Assembly: GCA_017647975.1 (NCBI GenBank)
Contig: JAGCJL010000084.1
Span: forward strand, 1-62,404
Source: Bacteroidaceae bacterium
GTDB lineage: Bacteria > Bacteroidota > Bacteroidia > Bacteroidales > Bacteroidaceae
Length of the DNA: 62,404 bases
Direction: 5' to 3'
Shown here piece after piece: positions 36,623-45,369 of this stretch. The notes below the pieces were generated by a model. It did no database searches. It saw nothing but the letters and a program-made list of their open reading frames with translations, and was not told the origin of the DNA. Within the stretch, counting starts at the first letter, position 1; each line of letters begins with the position of its first letter. A program made the position numbers and the translations under genes.

Positions 36623-38725
36623 TTATTTTCCACGCATACCAATAAACTCAAAAGAATCTTCGTTTGGCAACAACATCAAAGCACCTATTTCCGAGACATC
36701 CAATACATCTACATCCAACGCTGCACACTCACGCATTATCCTTTTACGGCTACGTTTGTAAAGTGACGCATCCAATACAAGACATTCTGTAGGATAGACA
36801 TCCAGCAAATCTTTCATACTACCAAGAAATCCGCGACAAAGAATAACCACATCGGCAGGTTCAGAATAGATATTATCCGCCCAAAAAGCATTATCCACAA
36901 GACGTATCTTTAATCCCGAATAAGACAACAATCCATACTCAAGCGTCAGCAAGGAGTCGCTATACCCATATTCCACCCATACAGGTTCATCCAAACCCTC
37001 ACGTTTGACATAAGGAGCCGAAGAATACTCATACTCGGCATCCAACTGTGGAACGGTCGATAACAAATAATTTGCTTTTCCATTCACCACATGCAAAAGA
37101 GGATTTTTCCTGTTGTTGTATATCAAAAGATAGTTTCCGGCTTTTACTTCATTGCCTGTAAAATGATATACACCAAGCAGTACTGCAACCATAACAGATA
37201 TAAGAAGCAACAAACGCCATTTACGTCCTGCTAAAGAGTAGATTATAATTGCAGCGAGAAGAAAAACAACAAGAATTTCCAACACCCCCAATTCAGGTAA
37301 TGCCAACGAAGCACCGGGCAATGAAGCAACCCACCCCACCGTTGTATTCATAAAGGAGACAACACCGCTCAAGAGCCATGATACCATCTGCGACAAAAAA
37401 GCAACAGGAGTAACAATCCACAATGACACAGCAAGCAACATCACAACAAAAGCCAATGGCACCACCACGATATTAGTCAAAAGAAAATAAATTGGGAATA
37501 CCCCAAAATGATACCACACAAAAGGAAGTGTTCCAACTTGAGCCACAAGAGATAAAATGAGTAAATTTGCAATATAGCCTCCCACTACTCCATATCTATG
37601 AACCTTCAAAGCCTCGCTTAGCGGTGGTACTAAAAGCAGTATTGCCAAAACAGCTGAAAACGACAGCTGAAAACTCACGTCAAACAAAAGATGTGGATTA
37701 AACACAAGCATAGCCAACGCCGCAAAAGACAACGAACTCAACGAAGAGACATCGCGACCAAGACAACGGGCAAGCGACATCAGAGTAAAGAGAATTGCAG
37801 CACGAACAACCGAAGGTGACAAACCTGCAATAAATGCAAAGACCCACAAAGCCGACACTATAAGCAATTCGCGAAAAATAATTACACCACGTCTTCTACC
37901 GCGATAAGGAACAAAGAACGACAGCAGCATATAAAAAATGCCTAAATGCAAACCCGACAAAGCAAGCACATGACTTGCTCCGGCAATAGAATAATTCTCT
38001 TTCAGTTCCTTTGGGAAATCGCGTTTTTCGCCAAGAGTCAACGCTGTGAGCAACGCAAGAGAGTTTTCATCAAACCCGCTACGTTTATAAAGAGTAACAA
38101 CATGCTCCCTTGCACGCAAGGCCAATGTAAAAACATCATGTTCACCACGCCTCAACAAGTTCCACTTGCCATTGGGTACAAAAACGGTTCCCGAGAGATT
38201 TTTTACATAGTAATACTTTTTAACATCAAATTCAGCAGGATTACCCCGATTTTCAGGTGGAGAAACAGAGCCCTCAAAAGTTATTACGTCTCCAATATGC
38301 AATGTTTCTGTTTCAACTGTAGGAGTAAAATAGAGATAGACAAGACCTTTATTTCTGCCTACACCCGACAAGAGAGTGTCCGGCAAAGAGAGTTCGGCAA
38401 GCACCTTGATATTCGTTCCACGCATAAGCGGAACTTCTACAATACGTGCTCTATATTCACATTTGTCAGCACCCCATTGTTGTTCCTTTTCATTACTTTG
38501 CAAGCACTCTGTCAATAAACCAAGCGAAAACATAACTCCCACCACTCCAACACCAAACAAGAGTTTCCATTTGGGGGCAATATTAAAAAAACTCAACAAA
38601 AGGAGAACAAACGATAATGCCAAAGAACAGCATATATACAACAAAGAGATGTTGCAATACCACCCAAGTGCAATGCCGCCAACAAACGGCAAAGCAATTT
38701 TAAGCAAAGGGGTCGATTTAAGCAT
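36623..38725 (-). CDS. comEC: ComEC/Rec2-family inner-membrane protein
   Basis: Predicted DNA-uptake channel protein. About 700 aa with an N-terminal DUF4131-like section (two to three helices and a beta-rich periplasmic part, about 30-190), the Competence domain core (about 200-500: LALSGLHLGIFYMLLSF, about ten helices), and a C-terminal soluble part. The HxHxDH metal-binding signature of the usual C-terminal metallo-lactamase domain is not visible. The start at 38725 lies 4 nt after the rpe stop; ATG 38740 (overlap) is an alternative. Whether this organism takes up DNA is not known. Confidence 0.85.
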   Translation of the reverse strand: MLKSTPLLKIALPFVGGIALGWYCNISLLYICCSLALSFVLLLLSFFNIAPKWKLLFGVGVVGVMFSLGLLTECLQSNEKEQQWGADKCEYRARIVEVPLMRGTNIKVLAELSLPDTLLSGVGRNKGLVYLYFTPTVETETLHIGDVITFEGSVSPPENRGNPAEFDVKKYYYVKNLSGTVFVPNGKWNLLRRGEHDVFTLALRAREHVVTLYKRSGFDENSLALLTALTLGEKRDFPKELKENYSIAGASHVLALSGLHLGIFYMLLSFFVPYRGRRRGVIIFRELLIVSALWVFAFIAGLSPSVVRAAILFTLMSLARCLGRDVSSLSSLSFAALAMLVFNPHLLFDVSFQLSFSAVLAILLLVPPLSEALKVHRYGVVGGYIANLLILSLVAQVGTLPFVWYHFGVFPIYFLLTNIVVVPLAFVVMLLAVSLWIVTPVAFLSQMVSWLLSGVVSFMNTTVGWVASLPGASLALPELGVLEILVVFLLAAIIIYSLAGRKWRLLLLISVMVAVLLGVYHFTGNEVKAGNYLLIYNNRKNPLLHVVNGKANYLLSTVPQLDAEYEYSSAPYVKREGLDEPVWVEYGYSDSLLTLEYGLLSYSGLKIRLVDNAFWADNIYSEPADVVILCRGFLGSMKDLLDVYPTECLVLDASLYKRSRKRIMRECAALDVDVLDVSEIGALMLLPNEDSFEFIGMRGK

Positions 38726-38729
38726 CGAA

Positions 38730-39380
38730 TCACATACCACGCAAAGCGTCGATTATAGCATGAGGATTAGCATCCTTAAATACCGCATTACCGGCCACAA
38801 GAGCATCAGAGCCTGCCTCTACAAGCAATTTTGCGGTCTCAACATTAACACCGCCATCAACCTCAATGATAGCCTTTGAGCCTGCAGCATCAATCATCTC
38901 ACGCAACTCACGCACCTTGTTTACTGTGTGAGGAATAAACTTTTGACCACCAAAACCAGGATTTACGCTCATAAGCAGTACAAGATCCAGTTCTTGAATA
39001 ATATCCTTGAGCAGGCACACGGGTGTAGATGGATTGAGAGTGACACCAGCCATCATACCGGCATCCTTTATCTGTGTAACCGCACGGTGCAGGTGAGTAC
39101 AAGCCTCATAATGGATATTCATTATACGGGCATTGAGTTCCTTGACCGCAGGCAGATAGCTCATTGGATTCACCACCATAAGATGCACGTCGAGAGGCTT
39201 TTCACAAAGCTCGGCAACATATTTGAGTACAGGAGGTCCAAAAGAAAGATTAGGAACAAAAACGCCGTCCATTATATCAATGTGCAACCAGTCGGCATTA
39301 CTGCTGTTTATCATTTTCAAATCCTCCTGCAAATTACCGAAATTCGCAGACAACAACGATGGTGATACTATCTGACTCAT
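38730..39380 (-). CDS. rpe: Ribulose-phosphate 3-epimerase
   Basis: TIM-barrel enzyme of the pentose phosphate pathway interconverting ribulose-5-phosphate and xylulose-5-phosphate. The 216-aa protein shows HIDIMDGVFVPNLSFGP (catalytic Asp and metal ligand), HLMVVNP, MSVNPGFGGQKFIP and the phosphate-binding VDGGVN...AGNAVFK motifs. First gene of the rpe-comEC unit with a candidate promoter at 39408-39438. Confidence 0.96.
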   Translation of the reverse strand: MSQIVSPSLLSANFGNLQEDLKMINSSNADWLHIDIMDGVFVPNLSFGPPVLKYVAELCEKPLDVHLMVVNPMSYLPAVKELNARIMNIHYEACTHLHRAVTQIKDAGMMAGVTLNPSTPVCLLKDIIQELDLVLLMSVNPGFGGQKFIPHTVNKVRELREMIDAAGSKAIIEVDGGVNVETAKLLVEAGSDALVAGNAVFKDANPHAIIDALRGM

Positions 39381-39407
39381 ATTTTACTTTATTTTTAAAA
39401 CTAAATG

Positions 39408-39438
39408 CGAAGATAAAACATTCTGCGAGCAAAAGCAA
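39408..39438 (-). promoter_or_regulatory. Candidate promoter of rpe-comEC
   Basis: Minus strand TTG at 39436-39438, 20 bp, TATCTTCG at 39408-39415; leader about 22 nt. Confidence 0.5.
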
Positions 39439-39520
39439 GATTAAACAAAATAAAAAGTTCGTTTAACCCCATGCAGGTAAATTACACCTAAAAAATAACA
39501 TATATTCAATATATATTACA

Positions 39521-39528
39521 TATATTTG
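39521..39528 (+). promoter_or_regulatory. Candidate -7 box of the first tandem sialidase
   Basis: TATATTTG matches TAnnTTTG exactly, about 57 nt before the ATG. The -33 region is AT-rich without a clear TTTG. Confidence 0.4.
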
Positions 39529-39585
39529 CAAGATATATTACATTTATAACAAAAGAGATTTATATTTATTAAACTTAATATCTTT

Positions 39586-42500
39586 ATGAAAAACTTTAAA
39601 TTAACCATTTGCATGTTCTTGCTTTCAATGGTAAGCACAAGCATTTTTGCCTTAGGCAATGCATTACCCAAAGGTACTTTGCCCGAATCTGGCAAGATGT
39701 ATTACATCTACGCCGACACCTATTCAGGCGGACAGTATGTTAATCGTTATTTGTACAACAACAATGGTACATTAGCACTTAACACAACTGTAAACGAAGA
39801 GAGCGACCACTACATTTGGATTTGTTCCGAAGCCAATGGTAAATACACATTCCAAAATGCCGGTGACAACACAAAATATCTGGCACACAAAACACTTGAC
39901 ACATCACCATACAACTTCACACTTGGCAAAGCCGAAGCAACTCACGCAGGTATAACTATCTGGTCCGATAAAGCAGACCGTTACTTTGTAACAAAGAACG
40001 ACGGTACAGCATTTGACCAAGCTAATAAAACATATAATCAAGCAAATGAAGATTGGTGTACCGACTATGTATTCATTCCATATTCTGCACCAACCGGCAA
40101 TAGCATGAGAATCAACACTAACATTTCAGATGCCGGCCGCATCATTGTAAATGGAATAAAAAAACCACTCCCCTACACTATTTGGGAAAGCAATTTTGAA
40201 GCACCATACACAATTACCGCCGAAGCGAACGGTTCTTACACATTCTTGGGTTTCTATGATGGCGAAACACTTGTTGGCGAAACGCTTGAACTAACAGCTA
40301 TTGAAGACCAGAAATTATATGAGGCACGCTTCGAGGCTAAAAATATTTTCTCTACAACAGAAAATCTTATTCCCGTACACATTGACAGCAACCGTCGTAA
40401 CGGTTATTGCATCCGCATGAACAGCAAGGAGAACTATAGCACTGTAAACAGCGGTTCTGCCACATATGAAGAGAATGAGATATGGTATCTTGTAGGTGAG
40501 GAATCTTCATTCAAGTTATACAACAAACTCACCGGCATGAACCTTGCATTGACATTGGCCGGAAACGGACGAGATTCAGCAGCATCTTTAACAGAAGAAG
40601 GTACAGAGCTCTGCCTGGTTGCACAAGAGGACGGCAGCTATGGTATCTGCCCTGTAGGTGCTACAGGACAGAGTCTTAACATGCATGGAGGCAATGGCAA
40701 GGACATCAAGCTCTATGGCATAACCGACGATGCTTCTAAATGGTTGTTCAGCATTGTTTCAAGCAACCCGCTAACAATCAACTACAACACAAACACCGAA
40801 GGTGCTTATGAGACAAATTACAAGATTGGAGAGCTTACAATAAGCCTTAATGGTACAACAAGCACATCAATGCTTGAAATGAACAACCTCCCAACATCAA
40901 GCAAACTTTACTTTCCCGAAGGTTCAGCAACATTCGGTATGTCAGTAGGAAACATTCTCCGTGGTTGGAAAATGGACATTAACGGTGGTACAAGCATCGA
41001 AAACCAGGAAATCACAGAATCGGGCCTTGAAGTGAATGTAAACATCGCTGTTGACAAGGAGAACAAATACCAGTACCTCTATTACTCACCAGGACCAAAC
41101 GGCAAGCCTTACCGTATCCCCGCTATTGCCACAACAGCAAACGGCTATGTGTTCGCAATCAACGACTACCGTCCTTGCGGAAATGACATCGGCTATGGAG
41201 AAGTTGACCTTGTGATGCGTCACAGCACTGCTGCCGGTGACGAATGGGACGGTCATTCATGGACCGACGAAATAAAGATTGCCGACGGTTTGGGAAATAC
41301 TTCAGAAGGAATTTGGAAAGTTGGTTTCGGTGACCCCGCTATTGTCGCCGACCGCGAGAACAACGAAATCCTCGTCATGAGCGTATGCGGTAACCGTACA
41401 TGTTGGGACGGCAATTATGGCGAAGGCGGCGAAAACGAAAACCCAAACCGTATGGCACGCATACGTATCAAGTTCAACGAAACAGAAAAAAAGTGGGAAG
41501 TAGGCCAGCCCGAAGAGGTTACTTACGATATTTACCCATTGTTCAAAGATGAGAACGGTAATGTACATGCAGCATCAATGTTCATTGGTGCAGGACGTAT
41601 TGCACAGAGTTCTAAGATCAAGGTTGGTACACACTACCGTATCTATTGTTCAGTATGGACAGTAACCAAGGATATACGCCAACACCACAACTATGCATTA
41701 TATTCTGATGACTTCGGTGAAACATGGCATCTGCTTGGTGAACTTGGTTACGAGAATAGCCCCGCAAAATACGGTAATGAGCCTAAGTGCGAGGAACTCC
41801 CTGACGGAAGTGTACTTTTGAGCAGTCGCAAGGGCTACGGACGTTACTTCAACGTATTCCGCTATACCGACTTTGAAAAAGGCGAAGGTGCATGGATGGG
41901 CGAAGTTTCAACAGATGTGGCAGGTAACCTCAAATGGGGCGGAAACTCCACCAACGGTGAGCCATTGCTTGTAGGCAACGTATTGTTCCAGTCGGCACCA
42001 ACAGGTAACAACCGTAGCGACGTTGCTGTATTCTACAAGATACTAAGCAACAACTCTTCCGACTATACACCAGAAAAACTTTCTAACGGTTGGACAAAAA
42101 TTGCCATAACCGACAAAGAATCAGCATATTCTTCTATGTGTATTCTTCCCGGTAGAGAAGAAATTGGTTTCTTCTACGAAGAAGTTCCCGGCGGTTACTC
42201 AATGGTTTATTTGCCTTTGACACTCAAGGATATCTTGTCCGAAGAGGCTTACAACGCTACAAAACTGCAACCAGAACCATTCGCACATGACAAAGGCCTT
42301 CTATACACTTACACTAATTTATTAGAAGAAGCTGTAAAAAACTCAAAGAAAGAAAATTTCAATGCTCTGCAGTTGCAAACAAGCAATACCAATGAAGCGT
42401 ATTATCTTTCAACCAACGCACAGGAAGATTCAGAAGGACCTATTGCAAACCTAATTGACGGTAATTACGATACACACTTCCACTCTGAATACAAGACAAA

Positions 42501-43155
42501 CGTAGGAGAGAACCACTATATACAGGTAAATTTGGGCAATGGCAACGAATTGTCTAAATTTGGTTTCAGATATGCTACACGTAAGGCCGAGACCGATTTC
42601 CCAGCTGTTATTGATGTTTATGGCAGCACAGACGGAAATAATTTCACAAAAATAACTACAATAAAAAACCTTCCTGGTGGAAATAGCAGTACAACAGTAA
42701 TATATACTTCGGAAGAAATTGTTTGCGACGAGGCATACTCTTATCTGCGTTTCACTGTTACAGCAAACAATTCAAACAAGGTAGAGGATGGAAACCACCC
42801 ATTTTTCCACATGGCAGAATTCTATCTATTGACAGCAACAGAACTTTCCGAAGAGCTTTTAGCAGCAATAGAAGCAGCGAACAACGCTATATCAGCTGCA
42901 AAAAACACATACGAAACAGCCCAAACTACCGATGAGTTCAAAACAGCTGTTGATGAAATAAAGTATGCATATAAGGCTTTCCTCGCAGCAACAGGCAACG
43001 ACAAAGAGGAGGAAGATAACGAGAACACTACTATTGAAACTCCAGAAATAACCAATGACAAAGTTATTATCTTTGACCTTGCAGGCCGTAAAGTCAAGAA
43101 CATTACAGCAGCCGGTATTTATATTATAAACGGTAACAAAGTTTTGGTCAAGTAA
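39586..43155 (+). CDS. Large secreted sialidase (GH33) with discoidin domain and T9SS-type tail
   Basis: The 1189-aa product has a signal peptide (about 1-22), an N-terminal beta-rich region (about 25-255), a domain shared with the downstream paralogue (about 260-500), and a GH33 catalytic domain (about 505-890). Catalytic signs are YRIP (R510), NDYRPCG, one clear Asp-box (SDDFGETWH), LPDGSVLLSSRKGYGR and AYSSMCILPGRE / FYEE. A discoidin/F5-8C-like carbohydrate-binding domain (about 925-1065, LIDGNYDTHFHSEY), a helical FIVAR-like segment (about 1080-1130) and a T9SS-like tail (IFDLAGRKVKNI...GIYIINGNKV) follow. It is likely surface-exposed, removing sialic acid from host glycans. Confidence 0.88.
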   Translation: MKNFKLTICMFLLSMVSTSIFALGNALPKGTLPESGKMYYIYADTYSGGQYVNRYLYNNNGTLALNTTVNEESDHYIWICSEANGKYTFQNAGDNTKYLAHKTLDTSPYNFTLGKAEATHAGITIWSDKADRYFVTKNDGTAFDQANKTYNQANEDWCTDYVFIPYSAPTGNSMRINTNISDAGRIIVNGIKKPLPYTIWESNFEAPYTITAEANGSYTFLGFYDGETLVGETLELTAIEDQKLYEARFEAKNIFSTTENLIPVHIDSNRRNGYCIRMNSKENYSTVNSGSATYEENEIWYLVGEESSFKLYNKLTGMNLALTLAGNGRDSAASLTEEGTELCLVAQEDGSYGICPVGATGQSLNMHGGNGKDIKLYGITDDASKWLFSIVSSNPLTINYNTNTEGAYETNYKIGELTISLNGTTSTSMLEMNNLPTSSKLYFPEGSATFGMSVGNILRGWKMDINGGTSIENQEITESGLEVNVNIAVDKENKYQYLYYSPGPNGKPYRIPAIATTANGYVFAINDYRPCGNDIGYGEVDLVMRHSTAAGDEWDGHSWTDEIKIADGLGNTSEGIWKVGFGDPAIVADRENNEILVMSVCGNRTCWDGNYGEGGENENPNRMARIRIKFNETEKKWEVGQPEEVTYDIYPLFKDENGNVHAASMFIGAGRIAQSSKIKVGTHYRIYCSVWTVTKDIRQHHNYALYSDDFGETWHLLGELGYENSPAKYGNEPKCEELPDGSVLLSSRKGYGRYFNVFRYTDFEKGEGAWMGEVSTDVAGNLKWGGNSTNGEPLLVGNVLFQSAPTGNNRSDVAVFYKILSNNSSDYTPEKLSNGWTKIAITDKESAYSSMCILPGREEIGFFYEEVPGGYSMVYLPLTLKDILSEEAYNATKLQPEPFAHDKGLLYTYTNLLEEAVKNSKKENFNALQLQTSNTNEAYYLSTNAQEDSEGPIANLIDGNYDTHFHSEYKTNVGENHYIQVNLGNGNELSKFGFRYATRKAETDFPAVIDVYGSTDGNNFTKITTIKNLPGGNSSTTVIYTSEEIVCDEAYSYLRFTVTANNSNKVEDGNHPFFHMAEFYLLTATELSEELLAAIEAANNAISAAKNTYETAQTTDEFKTAVDEIKYAYKAFLAATGNDKEEEDNENTTIETPEITNDKVIIFDLAGRKVKNITAAGIYIINGNKVLVK

Positions 43156-43176
43156 TTGACAACACTTTGATATTAT

Positions 43177-43214
43177 AAAAACAAAAGTCGCAACATGTTG
43201 CGACTTTTGTTTTT
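43177..43214 (+). terminator. Palindromic terminator between the two sialidases
   Basis: AAGTCGCAACA / TGTTGCGACTT palindrome with A-rich and T-rich flanks, ending in nine T on the plus strand (43210-43217 region). It should largely separate transcription of the two paralogues. Confidence 0.85.
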
Positions 43215-43264
43215 TTTCACTATTTTCGTTTTTTGAGAAATATTGAATAAATAAACACTAAAAT

Positions 43265-45271
43265 ATGAAACCGAATTTTAAGATTTTATTATTTATCATT
43301 GCTGCAACAACATGCATGCAAGGTATAGCACAAAGCGTGGAACATTATTTTTCCGAATCGTTCAAGAAAGGCATTCCGGTACACATCACCAATAACCGCA
43401 ATAAGGATTATGCCTTAAAGCTAAATGGCAAGATTACTGGAGGAGAGGCTGTAAACAGCGGCAGTGCCAACTATGAGATGAACGAGATATGGTATCTTAT
43501 TGGCAACGCCAAAGAGTTCAAAATGTACAACCACGTTGCAGGCAAGAAATTCGCATTGAAACTATCCGGCACTGAAAGCGGTTCCGAAGCAGTAATGGTT
43601 GCAGCGAATGATGCTACCCTACTAAAAATTACCGAGCAAGAAGATGGAAGCTTCACAATATCACCCAAGGAGGAGACAGCCGTAAGCTTCAATATGTTCG
43701 GCGGTGCAGGAAGAGACATAAAGCTATACAACAGCAACGATGACGGCGGACATTGGAATATAAAGCATATTGATACCCAAAAGGCTCTTGAAATAAAATA
43801 CAACATTGATGCACAAGGAGGCTTTGACACCAATTATAAGATTGGCAATATTGCTATTACCGTAGATGGTAACAGAAGCAACATAACTCTCGACAAGAAC
43901 AGTTTGCCTTCAACAGCAAAATACTACCTACCAAAAAATGCAAAGGTCAGCGTTGACGCAGGCGAAGCTTTTCATGGTTGGAACATTGGTGTCGTAGGTA
44001 GCATTAAAGAGCAAGAACTTCCCGAAAACGGAACACAAATTGTAGTAAATATCACCGTAGATAAAGAAAACATATATCAATACCTCTACTATTCTCCCGA
44101 CGAGAAAGGTGTCCCCTACCGTATTCCCGCTATTGTCACAACGGCTAACGGATATGTTTTTGCCATAAACGACTACCGTCCTTGCGGAAATGACATAGGA
44201 TTTGGAGAGGTTGACCTTGTGATGCGTCACAGCGTTGCTGCAGGCAGTGAATGGGACGGTCATTCATGGACAGAACCTATAAAGATTGCCGACGGATTAG
44301 GCAATTCTGCACCTGAAACATGGCTTGTGGGCTTTGGAGACCCCGCCGTTGTTGCCGACCGCGAAAAAAACGAAATTCTCGTGATGAGCGTTTGCGGTAA
44401 CCGTCTCTGCTGGCATGGTAACTACGGTGCAGGAACACCAGAAAACCCGGAAAACCCCAATCGCATGGCACGTCTGCGTATCAAGTTCAACGAAGAGACC
44501 AAGCAATGGGAAGCAACACAGCCCGAAGAGGTTACATACGACATTTACCCACTGTTTAAAGATGCCGATGGCAAAGCCCACGTAGGTTCAATGTTCATTG
44601 GTGCGGGACGCATGGCACAGAGTTCAATGATTAAAGTTGGAGATTACTATCGTATCTACTGTGCCGTATGGGCTGTGGAGACCGGAAAGGGCCGCCACCA
44701 CAACTATGTAATATACTCCGATGACTTTGGTGACAGCTGGAACCTTCTTGGAGAACTTGGCAAGGATTTCAACGACAGCCCTGCCCCCTATGGCAATGAA
44801 CCAAAATGTGAGGAGCTACCCGACGGCAGCGTACTACTAAGCAGCCGTAAGGGATATGGACGTTATTTCAATGTATTCCACTACAGCAACTTTGAAAAAG
44901 CCGAGGGATATTGGGACGGAGTTGTTTCTACCGACCGTACAGGTAACCTCAAATGGGGTGCAAATGACACCAACGGCGAAGTGATACGTATTGGCAACAC
45001 ATTGTTCCAATCGGCACCAACAGGAAACAGCCGTAGCAATGTAAAAATTTTCTATCGTCACCTGAGCGATGACGCAACCACATACACCCCCACAGAACTT
45101 TCAAAAGAGTGGAAAGAGATACCTATATCCGACAGAGGGTCGGCATACTCTTCAATGTGTATCCTGCCCGACGGAGAGAGCATTGGAATATACTATGAAG
45201 AAGAACCCGGCGGATACTCCATGGTATATCTCCCGGTGAATATAAAGAAGTATCTCAAAACCGAAGAATAA
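43265..45271 (+). CDS. Sialidase (GH33) paralogue without sorting tail
   Basis: The 668-aa protein has a signal peptide (about 1-22, ending GIAQ), then a domain matching residues 260-500 of the upstream sialidase, and the GH33 catalytic domain with YRIP (R286), NDYRPCG, Asp-box SDDFGDSWN and AYSSMCILPDGESIGIYYEE. It lacks the upstream protein's N-terminal region, discoidin domain and T9SS-like tail, ending IKKYLKTEE. It is therefore probably periplasmic, or released by another route. Shared stretches of near-identical DNA show a tandem duplication. No lipobox is seen. Confidence 0.88.
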   Translation: MKPNFKILLFIIAATTCMQGIAQSVEHYFSESFKKGIPVHITNNRNKDYALKLNGKITGGEAVNSGSANYEMNEIWYLIGNAKEFKMYNHVAGKKFALKLSGTESGSEAVMVAANDATLLKITEQEDGSFTISPKEETAVSFNMFGGAGRDIKLYNSNDDGGHWNIKHIDTQKALEIKYNIDAQGGFDTNYKIGNIAITVDGNRSNITLDKNSLPSTAKYYLPKNAKVSVDAGEAFHGWNIGVVGSIKEQELPENGTQIVVNITVDKENIYQYLYYSPDEKGVPYRIPAIVTTANGYVFAINDYRPCGNDIGFGEVDLVMRHSVAAGSEWDGHSWTEPIKIADGLGNSAPETWLVGFGDPAVVADREKNEILVMSVCGNRLCWHGNYGAGTPENPENPNRMARLRIKFNEETKQWEATQPEEVTYDIYPLFKDADGKAHVGSMFIGAGRMAQSSMIKVGDYYRIYCAVWAVETGKGRHHNYVIYSDDFGDSWNLLGELGKDFNDSPAPYGNEPKCEELPDGSVLLSSRKGYGRYFNVFHYSNFEKAEGYWDGVVSTDRTGNLKWGANDTNGEVIRIGNTLFQSAPTGNSRSNVKIFYRHLSDDATTYTPTELSKEWKEIPISDRGSAYSSMCILPDGESIGIYYEEEPGGYSMVYLPVNIKKYLKTEE

Positions 45272-45320
45272 GTTTTTATGCCAAAATGTCGCTCAAAACG
45301 ACATTTTGGCATAAAAACTT
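45270..45320 (+). terminator. Long hairpin after the second sialidase
   Basis: 22-bp arms (45270-45291 and 45299-45320; core TGCCAAAATGTCG) with loop CTCAAAA. It lacks a plus-strand U-run after the stem, so it may be a weak terminator or mRNA-end stabiliser. Confidence 0.6.
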
Positions 45321-45339
45321 CATTGGTATCCTATTTGTT

Positions 45340-45369
45340 ATATTGTCAATGAAAGGAGATTGACAATAT
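45340..45369 (+). promoter_or_regulatory. Inverted repeat enclosing the clpB ribosome binding site
   Basis: Perfect 11-bp arms ATATTGTCAAT (45340-45350) and ATTGACAATAT (45359-45369) flank GAAAGGAG, the likely Shine-Dalgarno element. The right arm includes the first two bases of the clpB ATG (45368). As RNA the start codon would be base-paired; as DNA it is a classic repressor operator. It is not the CIRCE sequence. Confidence 0.7.

Noticed and set aside
45340-45369. CIRCE element for HrcA at clpB
   Set aside because: The arms ATATTGTCAAT/ATTGACAATAT do not match TTAGCACTC/GAGTGCTAA, although the layout is similar.
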